Assembly (NCBI RefSeq): GCF_016427565.1
Contig: NZ_JAELXT010000011.1
Span: 80,834 to 144,833 of the forward strand
Direction: 5' to 3'
Source of the DNA: Microvirga splendida
GTDB taxonomy: Bacteria > Pseudomonadota > Alphaproteobacteria > Rhizobiales > Beijerinckiaceae
Length of the DNA stretch: 64,000 nucleotides
How positions within the stretch are numbered: the first letter of the stretch is position 1; the number at the start of each line of letters is the position of its first letter. The translations under genes and the position numbers were made by a program. Positions 42,346 to 48,764 of the stretch are shown here, piece by piece. The notes below the pieces were generated by a model. The model worked only from the letters and a program-made list of their open reading frames with translations, was not told where the DNA came from and made no database searches.

Positions 42346-42771
42346 TCACGAGTCTTGCAGCGCGGCACGGATCCTGGAAGCCAGCTCCGCCAGCACCTCG
42401 GGCTTCTCCATCTGGCCCGTATGGGGTTTGAGCGCCACGCCGTCGAAGCGGGGGATCACGTGGAAATGGATGTGGAACACCACCTGCCCGCCCGCGCTCT
42501 CGTTGAACTGCTGGATCGTCAGGCCATCGGCTGCCAGCGCGCTCTTGGCCGCCTTACCCACGATCTGCACGGCCTTCGCGAGTTCCGCGAGGTCGTCGGG
42601 CGCGATGTCGAGGAGGTTGCGGGCCTTCGCCTTGGGGATGACCAGAACATGGCCGTCGCCGCGGGGCATGACATCCATGAAGGCCAGGATCCGGTCCGTC
42701 TCGTAAACCTTGTGGCACGGCAGCTCGCCGCGAAGGATCTTCGCGAACACGTTGTTGTCGTCGTAGGTCAT
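42346..42771 (-). CDS. HIT family nucleotide hydrolase
   Basis: 141 residues from ATG 42771 (MTYDDNNVFAKILRGE), preceded by GGAAGACAGG; an ATG four codons earlier sits immediately after GGAGG and is too close. The histidine triad is HIHFHVIP near residue 100, which transfers and hydrolyses nucleoside phosphoramidates. FMDVMPRGDGHVLVIPK is the HIT/Hint-like core. Common housekeeping protein of unknown physiological substrate. Confidence 0.9.
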   Translation of the reverse strand: MTYDDNNVFAKILRGELPCHKVYETDRILAFMDVMPRGDGHVLVIPKAKARNLLDIAPDDLAELAKAVQIVGKAAKSALAADGLTIQQFNESAGGQVVFHIHFHVIPRFDGVALKPHTGQMEKPEVLAELASRIRAALQDS

Positions 42772-42783
42772 CCTGTCTTCCAT

Positions 42784-43200
42784 CCTCCGCCATTTCGTCA
42801 GGAGCGCTCGCTCTCAGCGCTCCGTCTCTTATACCGGTGCGGGCAGCCGGATCGCCACCTCTCCAGCGCGCATCCTTGCAGGTTCCCGGTTAACTTGTTT
42901 TCAGGCAGGGGTTTTCGCCCGAATATTCAGGCATCCATGACTTACTCTCGATGACCCGCCTATTGGCAAATATAGAGGCCGATTTTTCCTTGTATCGAGG
43001 TAAGTACCTTCTTGGCTCTTATTCCTACCGACAAGATGTTGCCTTGTTTCGCCCGTCCCAACATTTGGATGAGGCGCGACAAATCGTGACAACTGAATAA
43101 TTTCGTAAAATTTTTTGCAAAGGTTGGCCCTTCCCAACCGGAACCATCGAATCCGCGAGCGGTTGATGATGCACGAACACCACTCGATTAGGAGGCATAA
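42784..43200. other. Intergenic stretch upstream of the KGG gene
   Basis: No convincing gene on either strand. It is A+T-richer from 42950 to 43120 and holds the EcfG-type promoter at 43140 near its right end. A small GGTTGG/CCAACC hairpin (43122-43139) abuts that promoter. A GTTCC at 42882 has no matching -10 at N16 or N17. Confidence 0.5.
43140..43164 (+). promoter_or_regulatory. EcfG-type promoter (N16, GGTT) for the KGG gene
   Basis: GGAAC at 43140-43144, 16-base spacer, GGTT at 43161-43164: one mismatch to CGTT, but the TT at N18 fits the relaxed form of the consensus. The start codon is 37 bases downstream. Confidence 0.65.
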
Positions 43201-43392
43201 ATGGCAGGTGGTTCGACCTCGAAGCGTGGCTTCGCGTCGATGGACTCCGACCGGCAGCGTGAGATCGCCAGCAAGGGCGGAAAGAGCGTTCCCGCCGAGA
43301 AGCGGTCCTTCTCGCAGGATCGCGAACTCGCCTCGGAAGCCGGCCGCAAAGGCGGTCAGGCCTCGGGCAATACGCGCGGCAATCAGGAATAA
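43201..43392 (+). CDS. KGG-repeat general stress protein
   Basis: 63 residues, ATG 43201 just after AGGAGG. It contains KGG motifs in ASKGGKS and RKGGQAS within a hydrophilic, glycine- and serine-rich chain, the pattern of stress-induced KGG proteins (GsiB/YciG-like). Such proteins are highly expressed, intrinsically disordered and linked to desiccation or osmotic stress. An EcfG-type promoter precedes and a strong terminator follows, so it is a single-gene unit of the general stress regulon. Confidence 0.88.
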   Translation: MAGGSTSKRGFASMDSDRQREIASKGGKSVPAEKRSFSQDRELASEAGRKGGQASGNTRGNQE

Positions 43393-43415
43393 TTATTTCA
43401 TCGGTTGCAACAATC

Positions 43416-43444
43416 AAAGGGGCCGCTCAGCGGCCCCTTTACTT
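43416..43444 (+). terminator. Terminator of the KGG gene
   Basis: AAAGGGGCCGC (43416-43426) and GCGGCCCCTTT (43430-43440) form an 11-base stem with a three-base loop, followed by ACTTTG. The A-rich left side allows it to work for the opposing transcript too. Confidence 0.8.
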
Positions 43445-43469
43445 TGCAGCAATAATTAAAAATCCAGAA

Positions 43470-44048
43470 TTACTGATGCCTAAAGTTGAACTCGGCGCGG
43501 GCCAGGGCAGCCTCGACCAGAACCTCCTCGGCCGCACCACTCCCTATGATGGCCCGAAGTTCGGCGAGGCTTGGAACCTCGAACGCCACGGCGCCGAGAT
43601 CGATCTGCCGGACCAGATCGCCTGCCAGGGCGGACATGAAATCCAGAGACACGATATCGAGGTGGCGGGCCGCCTCGAGAGCCACCCCCGAGGCGTGATC
43701 GCGCGAGGCTCCGATCAGCGTCAGAAGGCAGTATTCATCCAGGCTTCCATGCCTTGATCCCACAGGCCTGTGGACGAACGGGCGCCCGCGCTGACGGGTC
43801 AGGGCGAAGGCGAGAAGGAGCGCGTCCGAAACGATCCCCTTCGCGGTCTCGGGCTGCGTGTAGGCGGCCAGCGCCTGCTCCGGGCCGTCGAGCATGGCCA
43901 GATCGTACTGGTCTTCGAGACGGTTCAAGGAACGGAACACGTCGATGACCGGCACGGTGCTCGGATGGAGCAGAATTGCCACCGGGCCAATTGCGGACGG
44001 AAATGACAGAGCTTCAACCATAAACAAAAACCTTGAAGTGCCGATCAT
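43470..44048 (-). CDS. Hypothetical protein, second gene of stress-promoter operon
   Basis: 192 residues from ATG 44048, which directly follows the stop of the upstream gene (TGAATG), or 183 from ATG 44021 (MVEALSFPS) preceded by AAGG. I do not recognise the family. The sequence is leucine- and alanine-rich with alternating hydrophobic strands (GPVAILLHPSTVPVIDVF) and no membrane segment. Together with the small gene upstream it forms an operon behind an exact EcfG promoter, so it belongs to the general stress regulon on promoter evidence alone. Confidence 0.65.
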   Translation of the reverse strand: MIGTSRFLFMVEALSFPSAIGPVAILLHPSTVPVIDVFRSLNRLEDQYDLAMLDGPEQALAAYTQPETAKGIVSDALLLAFALTRQRGRPFVHRPVGSRHGSLDEYCLLTLIGASRDHASGVALEAARHLDIVSLDFMSALAGDLVRQIDLGAVAFEVPSLAELRAIIGSGAAEEVLVEAALARAEFNFRHQ

Positions 44049-44285
44049 TCAGATCCCGGGGCTTCCCCCGGTCGGCAGCACATGGGGCCAGGCCGGAACG
44101 ACGAGATGCCGCCTCAGCATCAGGGGGCAGGTCACCTCGTCCTGGTGACACACCAGGATGATGCCGCTGAGCATGGACGCCACCGAAGGCTTGTCCCCGG
44201 CAGGGGAACTCGAGGTCAGCCGGGAGAACTCGTCCGCCAGTTCCTCCTGGCACAAAACGGCATCCAGCTCATTCGTTGCAGTCAT
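44049..44285 (-). CDS. Small hypothetical protein, first gene of stress-promoter operon
   Basis: 78 residues from ATG 44285. Not recognised. It is acidic at the N-terminus (NELDAVLCQEELADEFSRL), with a hydrophobic centre and three cysteines. The next gene starts immediately after its stop, so the two are translationally coupled. Its promoter ends 30 bases upstream. The alternative frame over the same bases is more arginine- and glycine-rich and looks like a shadow. Confidence 0.55.
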   Translation of the reverse strand: MTATNELDAVLCQEELADEFSRLTSSSPAGDKPSVASMLSGIILVCHQDEVTCPLMLRRHLVVPAWPHVLPTGGSPGI

Positions 44286-44314
44286 GGCGTCCTCCGCATC
44301 TTCCTTGAAACGGC

Positions 44315-44339
44315 AACGTATGCCCGGAACCCCGGTTCC
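44315..44339 (-). promoter_or_regulatory. EcfG promoter (N16) for unknown operon
   Basis: On the minus strand GGAAC (44339-44335), 16-base spacer, CGTT (44318-44315): exact consensus. The first start codon is 30 bases downstream. The -35 is half of a palindrome GGAACCCCGGTTCC (44326-44339). Confidence 0.8.
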
Positions 44340-44415
44340 TTATGCGTCAACAAGTCCGGAGGCTCCGGACCGGCTCCGGCTCGACCGGGCGGCGAAATTT
44401 TTTTCGATGTCGGCG

Positions 44416-44440
44416 GGAACTGGAATGTCCGGCCGTCGTT
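44416..44440 (+). promoter_or_regulatory. EcfG promoter (N16) with no gene downstream: sRNA 1
   Basis: GGAAC (44416-44420), 16-base spacer, CGTT (44437-44440), an exact match on the plus strand. Only about 45 bases separate it from an intrinsic terminator, too short for a gene. Confidence 0.75.
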
Positions 44441-44446
44441 ATGCCC

Positions 44447-44511
44447 ATAACCGGTCCGAATGCCCCCTTGGACTGGCACCTTTGAGGCGCAGCCATCGGC
44501 TGCGCCTTTTA
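44447..44511 (+). ncRNA. Candidate EcfG-dependent small RNA 1, C-rich loop
   Basis: Predicted transcript of about 65 nt starting 6-8 bases after the EcfG -10. A first hairpin pairs CCGGTCC (44451-44457) with GGACTGG (44470-44476) and exposes the loop GAATGCCCCCTT; a second hairpin AGGCGCAGCC/GGCTGCGCCT (44485-44507) followed by TTTATTTT is the terminator. No open frame with a ribosome site exists. A C-rich exposed loop plus intrinsic terminator is the build of stress-induced antisense-type sRNAs in alphaproteobacteria, such as Caulobacter GsrN, which is itself sigma-T dependent. Homology to GsrN is not claimed. The exact 5' end is an estimate. Confidence 0.65.
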
Positions 44512-44544
44512 TTTTGACCTGCACCTGGGCGCGCCCGCAAACAT

Positions 44545-44575
44545 GAAAACGGCGCTTGGGTTTCCCCAAGCGCCG
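44545..44575 (-). terminator. Terminator of the PRC-barrel gene
   Basis: CGGCGCTTGGG (44550-44560) pairs with CCCAAGCGCCG (44565-44575); read on the minus strand it is followed by TTTTC. It lies 25 bases beyond the PRC-barrel stop codon. Confidence 0.8.
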
Positions 44576-44599
44576 CATCGTCTCTCGACCGATTAAAGA

Positions 44600-45352
44600 T
44601 TACGGCTTCGGAGCAGTCGTGGTGCCCGACTGGCCGGCGGAACCGGTGCTCGAGTTGTCGCCATCCTCGTCGAAGGCCGGGGCGGCCTGAAGCTGATCCT
44701 TCGTCATGCGCAGCATCACGCGCTCGGGCTGGTTGTTGCTCGAGGCATTGGTGTTGCTGGCCGTCATGTTGGACGTTCCGGCCGTGCCTGCGCCTGTCGT
44801 GGCAGCATTGCCCGTGGCGGTCGTGGTGCCGGTCGCCGTGGTCGAGCCCGTCGTCGCGACATTGTTGCCGCCGGCGTTGTTGCTGCTCATGGCCTGAGCC
44901 TGCTGGGCGTTCATGAACTCGAGAGCGTTGAACGGAACGGCCACATCCTTCTCGCCGATGCCCAGGAAGCCGCCGACGCCGACCACGGCCGCCATGATCT
45001 GGCCGTTACGGTCCACGATCACATCGTTGATGTCGCCGATCGACTCGTTGTTGGCACCGACCACGCGGGTGCCGATCAGGTCGGAGGCCATCATCTGATT
45101 GGCTTCCATCTTGGTCATGAACTGACCCTGCATGCCGCCGCTCTGGCTCATGGTCGACGAGGACTGGTTCATCATCGTCGAGGAGCCGGAGGCGCCGGGC
45201 TGCATGGCCGGGGAGCCGGTCGTGGTGGTGCCGGTGCCCGAGGCGGCCGGACGGTCCGTCGGGGCCGAAGGGGTGGTGGAGGTCTGTGCAAGGGCGGGCG
45301 CAGCCGCGAAAGCCGTCACTACAAGGCAAGCTGCCATATGCTTCTTCAGCAT
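44600..45352 (-). CDS. Secreted PRC-barrel domain protein
   Basis: 250 residues. The signal peptide (residues 1-22) ends ALAQT. A low-complexity Ser/Thr/Gly/Met linker follows. The PRC-barrel is at about residues 85-150: ASDLIGTRVVGANNESIGDINDVIVDRNGQIMAAVVGVGGFLGIGEKDVAV in outline, a typical beta-barrel of the photosynthetic reaction-centre H family. A second long Thr/Ala/Asn-rich stretch leads to a C-terminal MLRMTKDQLQAAPAF segment. Such proteins are often stress-induced periplasmic proteins in rhizobia. An exact EcfG promoter lies 60 bases upstream. Confidence 0.87.
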   Translation of the reverse strand: MLKKHMAACLVVTAFAAAPALAQTSTTPSAPTDRPAASGTGTTTTGSPAMQPGASGSSTMMNQSSSTMSQSGGMQGQFMTKMEANQMMASDLIGTRVVGANNESIGDINDVIVDRNGQIMAAVVGVGGFLGIGEKDVAVPFNALEFMNAQQAQAMSSNNAGGNNVATTGSTTATGTTTATGNAATTGAGTAGTSNMTASNTNASSNNQPERVMLRMTKDQLQAAPAFDEDGDNSSTGSAGQSGTTTAPKP

Positions 45353-45411
45353 TGCTTATTTCTCCTGAGGGTACATTAGATCGCGTTATGCGCCAAAGTG
45401 CGCGAGGGCTA

Positions 45412-45436
45412 AACGCCCAGCATGAGCAACCGTTCC
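45412..45436 (-). promoter_or_regulatory. EcfG promoter (N16) for the PRC-barrel gene
   Basis: Minus strand GGAAC (45436-45432), 16-base spacer, CGTT (45415-45412): exact consensus, ATG 60 bases downstream. Confidence 0.8.
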
Positions 45437-45511
45437 GAACTATGACTTACTCAAGGCAACGCAAGCACCCGAATCAACATTCCAGCGCAAGATGAATACT
45501 TGTTAATATTT

Positions 45512-45706
45512 TTAGAAACAGAAAAACTTCTCTGCCGCCTCTTGTGAGAAAACAGCAACTCCAAGTCCAACTATAGGAACCTTTGCCATGGGATTTGGTT
45601 CCCGCATGAACTTGGCGACGAACTTTGTGAGATCCCTCCGCTCTCGAATGATGCCTGTCCTATGAGCGGCGGCGTCTATGCGCCGGCGCGGCCTTTCCGC
45701 AACCAT
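45512..45706 (-). CDS. Doubtful small ORF overlapping the upstream stop
   Basis: 64 codons starting in TAATG at the end of the upstream secreted-protein gene, so translational coupling is possible. The N-terminal half is arginine-rich; the C-terminal half (VPIVGLGVAVFSQEAAEKFF) is hydrophobic. No family recognised and the DNA is A+T-richer than nearby genes. It may be chance. The rest of the 45437-45705 stretch shows no gene; it contains a palindrome GGAACC...GGTTCC (45576-45602) that resembles EcfG boxes but leads to no obvious gene. Confidence 0.22.
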   Translation of the reverse strand: MVAERPRRRIDAAAHRTGIIRERRDLTKFVAKFMREPNPMAKVPIVGLGVAVFSQEAAEKFFCF

Positions 45707-46233
45707 TAGGATAGGGATTGCTGAAGAAGCGCCAGGCAGAGGCTCGGCATCCTGTCGGCGCTGGCCTTGGCCAGGGGGCTGACGTCGCCGAGGCAGCCGA
45801 CGGGCTTGCGCGTCTTCTGCTTCTGCTCGTTGGGAGCCTCGTTGCCCTCCTGCCGGCTGACGGGGTGCTGGGTCGCGGGCGTCCGCGCGCCTTCCTTGAG
45901 AGTGAGGACCGGCAGATCCGTGTCGCGGGCGTAGATGGTGGTCCCCGAATGAGGGTCGGACTTGTACAGAAGCTTCCCGTCACGGTCGCGAAGGATTACC
46001 GTCGCCCGGGCGACGCCGACGAGTTCGACGATCGACACAGTCGCCGGATTTGCGCTCGGAGCGGGGGCCATCATGCGATCCCCTTTCGAAGCGCCCCTAT
46101 GCTGGGGCAGCGCGGCGTCGGCCAGAACCTCGGATTGCGCCTGTGGAGACATGTTGAAGGACGCGGGCACGAAGCTTCCCGCAACGAAGAAAATTCCAGC
46201 CAGTCCCACCAGCGCCACGGGGATACGGAACAT
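45706..46233 (-). CDS. Secreted hypothetical protein of the stress regulon
   Basis: 175 residues. A hydrophobic N-terminus (FRIPVALVGLAGIFFVAGSF) acts as signal peptide or single anchor; the rest is hydrophilic. A short central domain has alternating strands (VSIVELVGVARATVILRDRDGKLLYKSDP) and could be a small beta domain; the C-terminus is Gln/Lys-rich with two cysteines. I do not recognise it. An exact EcfG promoter is 39 bases upstream of the start. Confidence 0.72.
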   Translation of the reverse strand: MFRIPVALVGLAGIFFVAGSFVPASFNMSPQAQSEVLADAALPQHRGASKGDRMMAPAPSANPATVSIVELVGVARATVILRDRDGKLLYKSDPHSGTTIYARDTDLPVLTLKEGARTPATQHPVSRQEGNEAPNEQKQKTRKPVGCLGDVSPLAKASADRMPSLCLALLQQSLS

Positions 46234-46272
46234 CCCTCTCTCCTGATCTTGAACCTCAGCGTTTCAGAATTC

Positions 46273-46297
46273 AACGCGACGACATCTTTGATGTTCC
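46273..46297 (-). promoter_or_regulatory. EcfG promoter (N16) for the secreted hypothetical gene
   Basis: Minus strand GGAAC (46297-46293), 16-base spacer, CGTT (46276-46273): exact match, start codon at 46233. Confidence 0.8.
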
Positions 46298-46344
46298 TGC
46301 ATCCTTCCGTAGGAGAGAAGAATAAAAAGAGGGATAAAAAGCCT

Positions 46345-46370
46345 GGAACCTTTGTTTTCGATAGGGCGTT
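46345..46370 (+). promoter_or_regulatory. EcfG promoter (N17) with no gene downstream: sRNA 2
   Basis: GGAAC (46345-46349), 17-base spacer, CGTT (46367-46370). It points rightward into an 80-base stretch that ends in a strong terminator and has no coding sequence. Confidence 0.7.
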
Positions 46371-46376
46371 CTTTAA

Positions 46377-46458
46377 GCACCGGCCTCCTGGTCCTCCCCG
46401 CATTCCCCTTGTGCATTGGCCGGCACCTTAGACGGGCTTCAGAGCCCGTCTTTTTTTG
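46377..46458 (+). ncRNA. Candidate EcfG-dependent small RNA 2, CCUCC-containing loop
   Basis: Predicted transcript of about 80 nt. CCGGCC (46380-46385) pairs with GGCCGG (46418-46423), closing a 32-base C-rich loop that contains CCTCCT at its edge, then TCCTCCCC (46392-46399) and TTCCCC: several anti-Shine-Dalgarno-like stretches. The terminator (46430-46457) has a nine-base GACGGGCTT-type stem and seven T. CCUCC-rich loops are the hallmark of stress-induced sRNAs in Rhodobacter (CcsR family); relation by descent is not claimed. No ribosome site or ORF of useful length. The 5' end is estimated from the -10 position. Confidence 0.65.
46430..46457 (+). terminator. Strong terminator of sRNA 2
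   Basis: AGACGGGCT (46430-46438) and AGCCCGTCT (46443-46451) with a four-base loop, followed by an uninterrupted T run to 46457. No gene on the plus strand ends here, which is what drew attention to the upstream promoter. Confidence 0.85.
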
Positions 46459-46481
46459 TGCCCAATACATGCAAACAAAAG

Positions 46482-46509
46482 AATAGCCCGGCTGTTAAGC
46501 CGGGCTATT
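46482..46509 (-). terminator. Terminator of phyR
   Basis: AATAGCCCGGC (46482-46492) pairs with GCCGGGCTATT (46499-46509). On the minus strand the stem is followed by CTTTTGTTTG. It begins 28 bases after the phyR stop. Confidence 0.8.
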
Positions 46510-46537
46510 ACTATTCAGGCTGGTATCCGTCTGAAGC

Positions 46538-47344
46538 TTATGCCGTAGCAGCGCGCGCCTCGCGCCGGCGGGCGCTCTGCTGGAAGAACAGCGCCTGGCT
46601 GATGACGGCAGACACGTTCGCAGGCTGGAATGGCTTGGCGATCAGGAAGGCCGGTTCGGGCCGCTCGCCGGTCAGGAACCGCTCCGGATAGGCGGTGATG
46701 AAGATCACCGGAACCTCGAAGGATTTGAGAAGGTCGTTCACGGCATCGAGGCCGGAGCTGCCGTCCGCAAGCTGGATGTCGGCGAGGATCAGGCCGGGCT
46801 GCTTGGCGGCGGCCAGCTTGACGGCCTCCGTCCGTGTGCGCGCCACACCGGTGACGTTGTGGCCTAGCCCCTCGACGAGGGATTCGAGGTCCATGGCGAT
46901 CAGAGGCTCGTCCTCGATGATGAGGATGTCGGTCGCCATATCGGCCGCGAGCTCGCGGCCGGCTTCGTCGACGAGGTCACGCACGGTGCGTGTATCCACG
47001 TCGAGGATCTGGCCGACCTCCTCCTCGCCGAAGCCTTCGAGGCAGGAGAGAAGGAAGGCCTGACGGGGAAGCGGCGTGATCTGACCGAGGCGGACCTCCG
47101 CCGGCAGATCGCGCTGGATCTGTTCGCTCCGGCCGTTCACCGACAAGGAATTCCAGATGCGCGTGAAGACCTGGAAGAGCTCGACCTTTACGTTCCCGGA
47201 TGGACCGATGGTCTCAGGCTCGCTCACCAGCGTCTCGAGGGTCGCCGCCACATAGGCGTCCCCGGCCATCTGGCTGCCTGTCAGAGCGCGCGCGTAGCGA
47301 CGAAGGTATGGTAAGTGCTGGACGACAAGCTGCGCTGTCGACAT
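46538..47344 (-). CDS. phyR: General stress response regulator PhyR
   Basis: 268 residues from ATG 47344. The N-terminal part (about 1-125) is the sigma-factor-like domain (LPYLRRYARALTGSQMAGD; LPRQAFLLSCLEGFGEEEVG) without DNA-binding capacity; the C-terminal part (about 140-255) is a receiver domain with IIEDEPLIAMDLE, the phospho-acceptor aspartate in ILADIQLADG, and the conserved lysine in AKPF. When phosphorylated, PhyR binds the anti-sigma factor NepR and frees EcfG. It is divergent from nepR-ecfG, with its own exact EcfG promoter, giving positive feedback. The usual sensor histidine kinase is not in this window. Confidence 0.97.
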   Translation of the reverse strand: MSTAQLVVQHLPYLRRYARALTGSQMAGDAYVAATLETLVSEPETIGPSGNVKVELFQVFTRIWNSLSVNGRSEQIQRDLPAEVRLGQITPLPRQAFLLSCLEGFGEEEVGQILDVDTRTVRDLVDEAGRELAADMATDILIIEDEPLIAMDLESLVEGLGHNVTGVARTRTEAVKLAAAKQPGLILADIQLADGSSGLDAVNDLLKSFEVPVIFITAYPERFLTGERPEPAFLIAKPFQPANVSAVISQALFFQQSARRREARAATA

Positions 47345-47393
47345 TCGCTTCCCCTTAACTGTGCTTTTGACTCGTTGTACCGATGGTTCGTTC

Positions 47394-47418
47394 AACGCGG
47401 CAAAGCTGCAAAAGTTCC
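47394..47418 (-). promoter_or_regulatory. EcfG promoter (N16) for phyR
   Basis: Minus strand GGAAC (47418-47414), 16-base spacer, CGTT (47397-47394): exact consensus, 50 bases before the phyR start. Its -35 lies only seven bases from the -35 of the divergent nepR promoter. Confidence 0.88.
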
Positions 47419-47425
47419 ACTGACG

Positions 47426-47450
47426 GGAACCGGTCGCGGTAATGAGCGTT
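47426..47450 (+). promoter_or_regulatory. EcfG promoter (N16) for nepR-ecfG
   Basis: GGAAC (47426-47430), 16-base spacer, CGTT (47447-47450), exact. nepR starts at 47526, leaving a leader of about 70 bases. Confidence 0.88.
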
Positions 47451-47525
47451 ATTGCTCGATAACAAATATATGGATACTGCCAAGGTTGGCCACCCCCGCT
47501 GATTTGGGATGGCAAGGGGACGAAT

Positions 47526-47747
47526 ATGACGGTTGAAAAGGGGAACAAGCTCGCTCGTGCCAGTCGCGACAATGGCCCGGGCGGAAAGCTTGCAACCGAT
47601 CCTAAGCTCGACAGCGGCAGCCAGAAACGCATCGGCGACCAACTCCGCGCCATGTACGACGAGCTCATGCAGCAGCCCGTTCCGGACCGCTTCAGAGATC
47701 TGCTCGAGCAGTTGGACAAGAATGGGCAAAAAGGCGGGTCTCAATGA
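47526..47747 (+). CDS. nepR: Anti-sigma factor NepR
   Basis: 73 residues, ATG 47526. The core GSQKRIGDQLRAMYDELMQQ followed by PVPDRFRDLLEQL is the two-helix NepR domain that clamps EcfG in unstressed cells and is captured by phosphorylated PhyR. The flanking parts are disordered. Its stop overlaps the ecfG start (ATGA), which fixes the ratio of anti-sigma to sigma factor. Confidence 0.95.
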   Translation: MTVEKGNKLARASRDNGPGGKLATDPKLDSGSQKRIGDQLRAMYDELMQQPVPDRFRDLLEQLDKNGQKGGSQ

Positions 47748-48289
47748 GTCAGGAGCCGGACCCCGAGTTACGGGAGGCTCTTCTCGCAGCGGTTCCGGGG
47801 CTTCGCGCCTTCGCCATCTCGCTCTCGGGCCAGGTCGACAGGGCCGACGACCTTGTCCAGGACACGCTCCTGCGAGCCCTCTCCAATCTGCATCGCTTCG
47901 AACCCGGCACGAACCTGAACGCTTGGCTCTTCACCATCCTGCGCAACCTCTTTCACTCGGAATACCGAAAGCGGCGCCGTGAGGTCGAGGATCCCGACGG
48001 ATCCTATGCCGGACGGCTGAGGGTACAGCCCGAGCAAGGCGCTCACCTGGATTTCGAGGACTTCCGCAGCGCCCTGTCCCAGCTTCCCTCCGACCAGCGC
48101 GAAGCCCTTCTTCTGGTGGGAGCATCGGGCTTTTCCTATGAAGAGGCCGCTAACATCTGCGACTGCGCCGTCGGCACCATCAAGAGTCGCGTGAACCGGG
48201 CGCGCATACGCCTGGCATCCCTACTCAACGTCGATGACATCGAGGATCTCGGCCCCGACAGCATGACCCGAGCCGCCCTCCAGGGCTGA
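47744..48289 (+). CDS. ecfG: ECF sigma factor EcfG (general stress)
   Basis: 181 residues. Region 2 (about 15-80) has DDLVQDTLLRALSNLHRFEPG and NAWLFTILRNLFHSEYRKRR; region 4 (about 105-165) has LPSDQREALLLVGASGFSYEEAA and CAVGTIKSRVNRAR as the helix-turn-helix for the -35 box. This is the ECF15 group that recognises GGAAC-N16/17-CGTT. Co-translated with NepR. Promoters of this type occur at both ends of its own locus and around many neighbours. Confidence 0.97.
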   Translation: MSQEPDPELREALLAAVPGLRAFAISLSGQVDRADDLVQDTLLRALSNLHRFEPGTNLNAWLFTILRNLFHSEYRKRRREVEDPDGSYAGRLRVQPEQGAHLDFEDFRSALSQLPSDQREALLLVGASGFSYEEAANICDCAVGTIKSRVNRARIRLASLLNVDDIEDLGPDSMTRAALQG

Positions 48290-48340
48290 GCGGCCAGACC
48301 TCTTCCCACAACCCTTCTGCTCAACCCACCTCGAACGGCA

Positions 48341-48368
48341 AACGCCGCCTCTGGGAGGCGGCGTTCGG
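48341..48368. terminator. Bidirectional terminator between ecfG and the DUF1328 gene
   Basis: AACGCCGCCT (48341-48350) and AGGCGGCGTT (48356-48365) form a ten-base stem between the convergent genes. The right flank is CGGGTTAATT, so the T run is weak. Confidence 0.65.
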
Positions 48369-48392
48369 GTTAATTGATCTGCCGCAGCGGCG

Positions 48393-48566
48393 TCACATCG
48401 GGTTGCGCCCGCGGAGCAGGCCGATCACGGCGGAGATGGCGAACAAAACGATCGCCACGAAGAAGATCAGCTTCGCGATCTCGACCGCGGTGCCGGCGAT
48501 GCCCCCGAAGCCGAACAGAGCCGCGACGAGAGCGATGATGAGAAAAGTGACTGCCCAACCGAGCAT
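48393..48566 (-). CDS. DUF1328 small membrane protein (YtjA-like)
   Basis: 57 residues from ATG 48566: it starts [20 protein letters not shown], continues with [20 protein letters not shown] and ends LLRGRNPM. Two transmembrane helices with a GFGGIAGTA turn, the hallmark of DUF1328. Such peptides are widespread, often stress-associated and of unknown function. An EcfG-type promoter (N17) lies upstream, and the second small membrane protein diverges from it. Confidence 0.87.
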   Translation of the reverse strand: MLGWAVTFLIIALVAALFGFGGIAGTAVEIAKLIFFVAIVLFAISAVIGLLRGRNPM

Positions 48567-48617
48567 GATGTTACCTCGCTAACATGACAATCGACCGTAA
48601 GCCGACGATGCTCAAAC

Positions 48618-48643
48618 AACGCCAAGCGCAACTGTAAGGTTCC
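48618..48643 (-). promoter_or_regulatory. EcfG-type promoter (N17) for the DUF1328 gene
   Basis: Minus strand GGAAC (48643-48639), 17-base spacer, CGTT (48621-48618). ATG is 52 bases downstream. Confidence 0.7.
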
Positions 48644-48712
48644 GCATCGAGGGCAGTCGCCAAGCCCGTTCATCAGTCGTTCAAAAGTAATCCTTCAGGC
48701 TTTTATTCGCAT

Positions 48713-48737
48713 GGAACCCGACTTATCCCCACACGTT
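48713..48737 (+). promoter_or_regulatory. EcfG promoter (N16) for small membrane protein
   Basis: GGAAC (48713-48717), 16-base spacer, CGTT (48734-48737): exact. This places transcription start after 48740 and so decides for the ATG at 48765 over an earlier in-frame start. Confidence 0.8.
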
Positions 48738-48764
48738 TTCCAAAACACTTGGGAGAGATGGCCA

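Noticed and set aside
42862..42886. GTTCC at 42882-42886 as a minus-strand stress promoter for the HIT gene
   Set aside because: No matching -10 at N16 or N17.
44326..44350. Plus-strand GGAAC at 44326 as a second promoter
   Set aside because: No CGTT at N16 or N17; the box is just the mirror half of the minus-strand -35 palindrome.
45576..45602. GGAAC-N16-GGTT on both strands inside one palindrome, resembling EcfG promoters
   Set aside because: Only the weaker GGTT form, no gene or terminator at the right distance on either side; probably a chance palindrome.
47344..47719. Upstream extension of the phyR frame to 47719
   Set aside because: It runs through the divergent promoters and nepR in antisense; the PhyR family N-terminus begins at ATG 47344.
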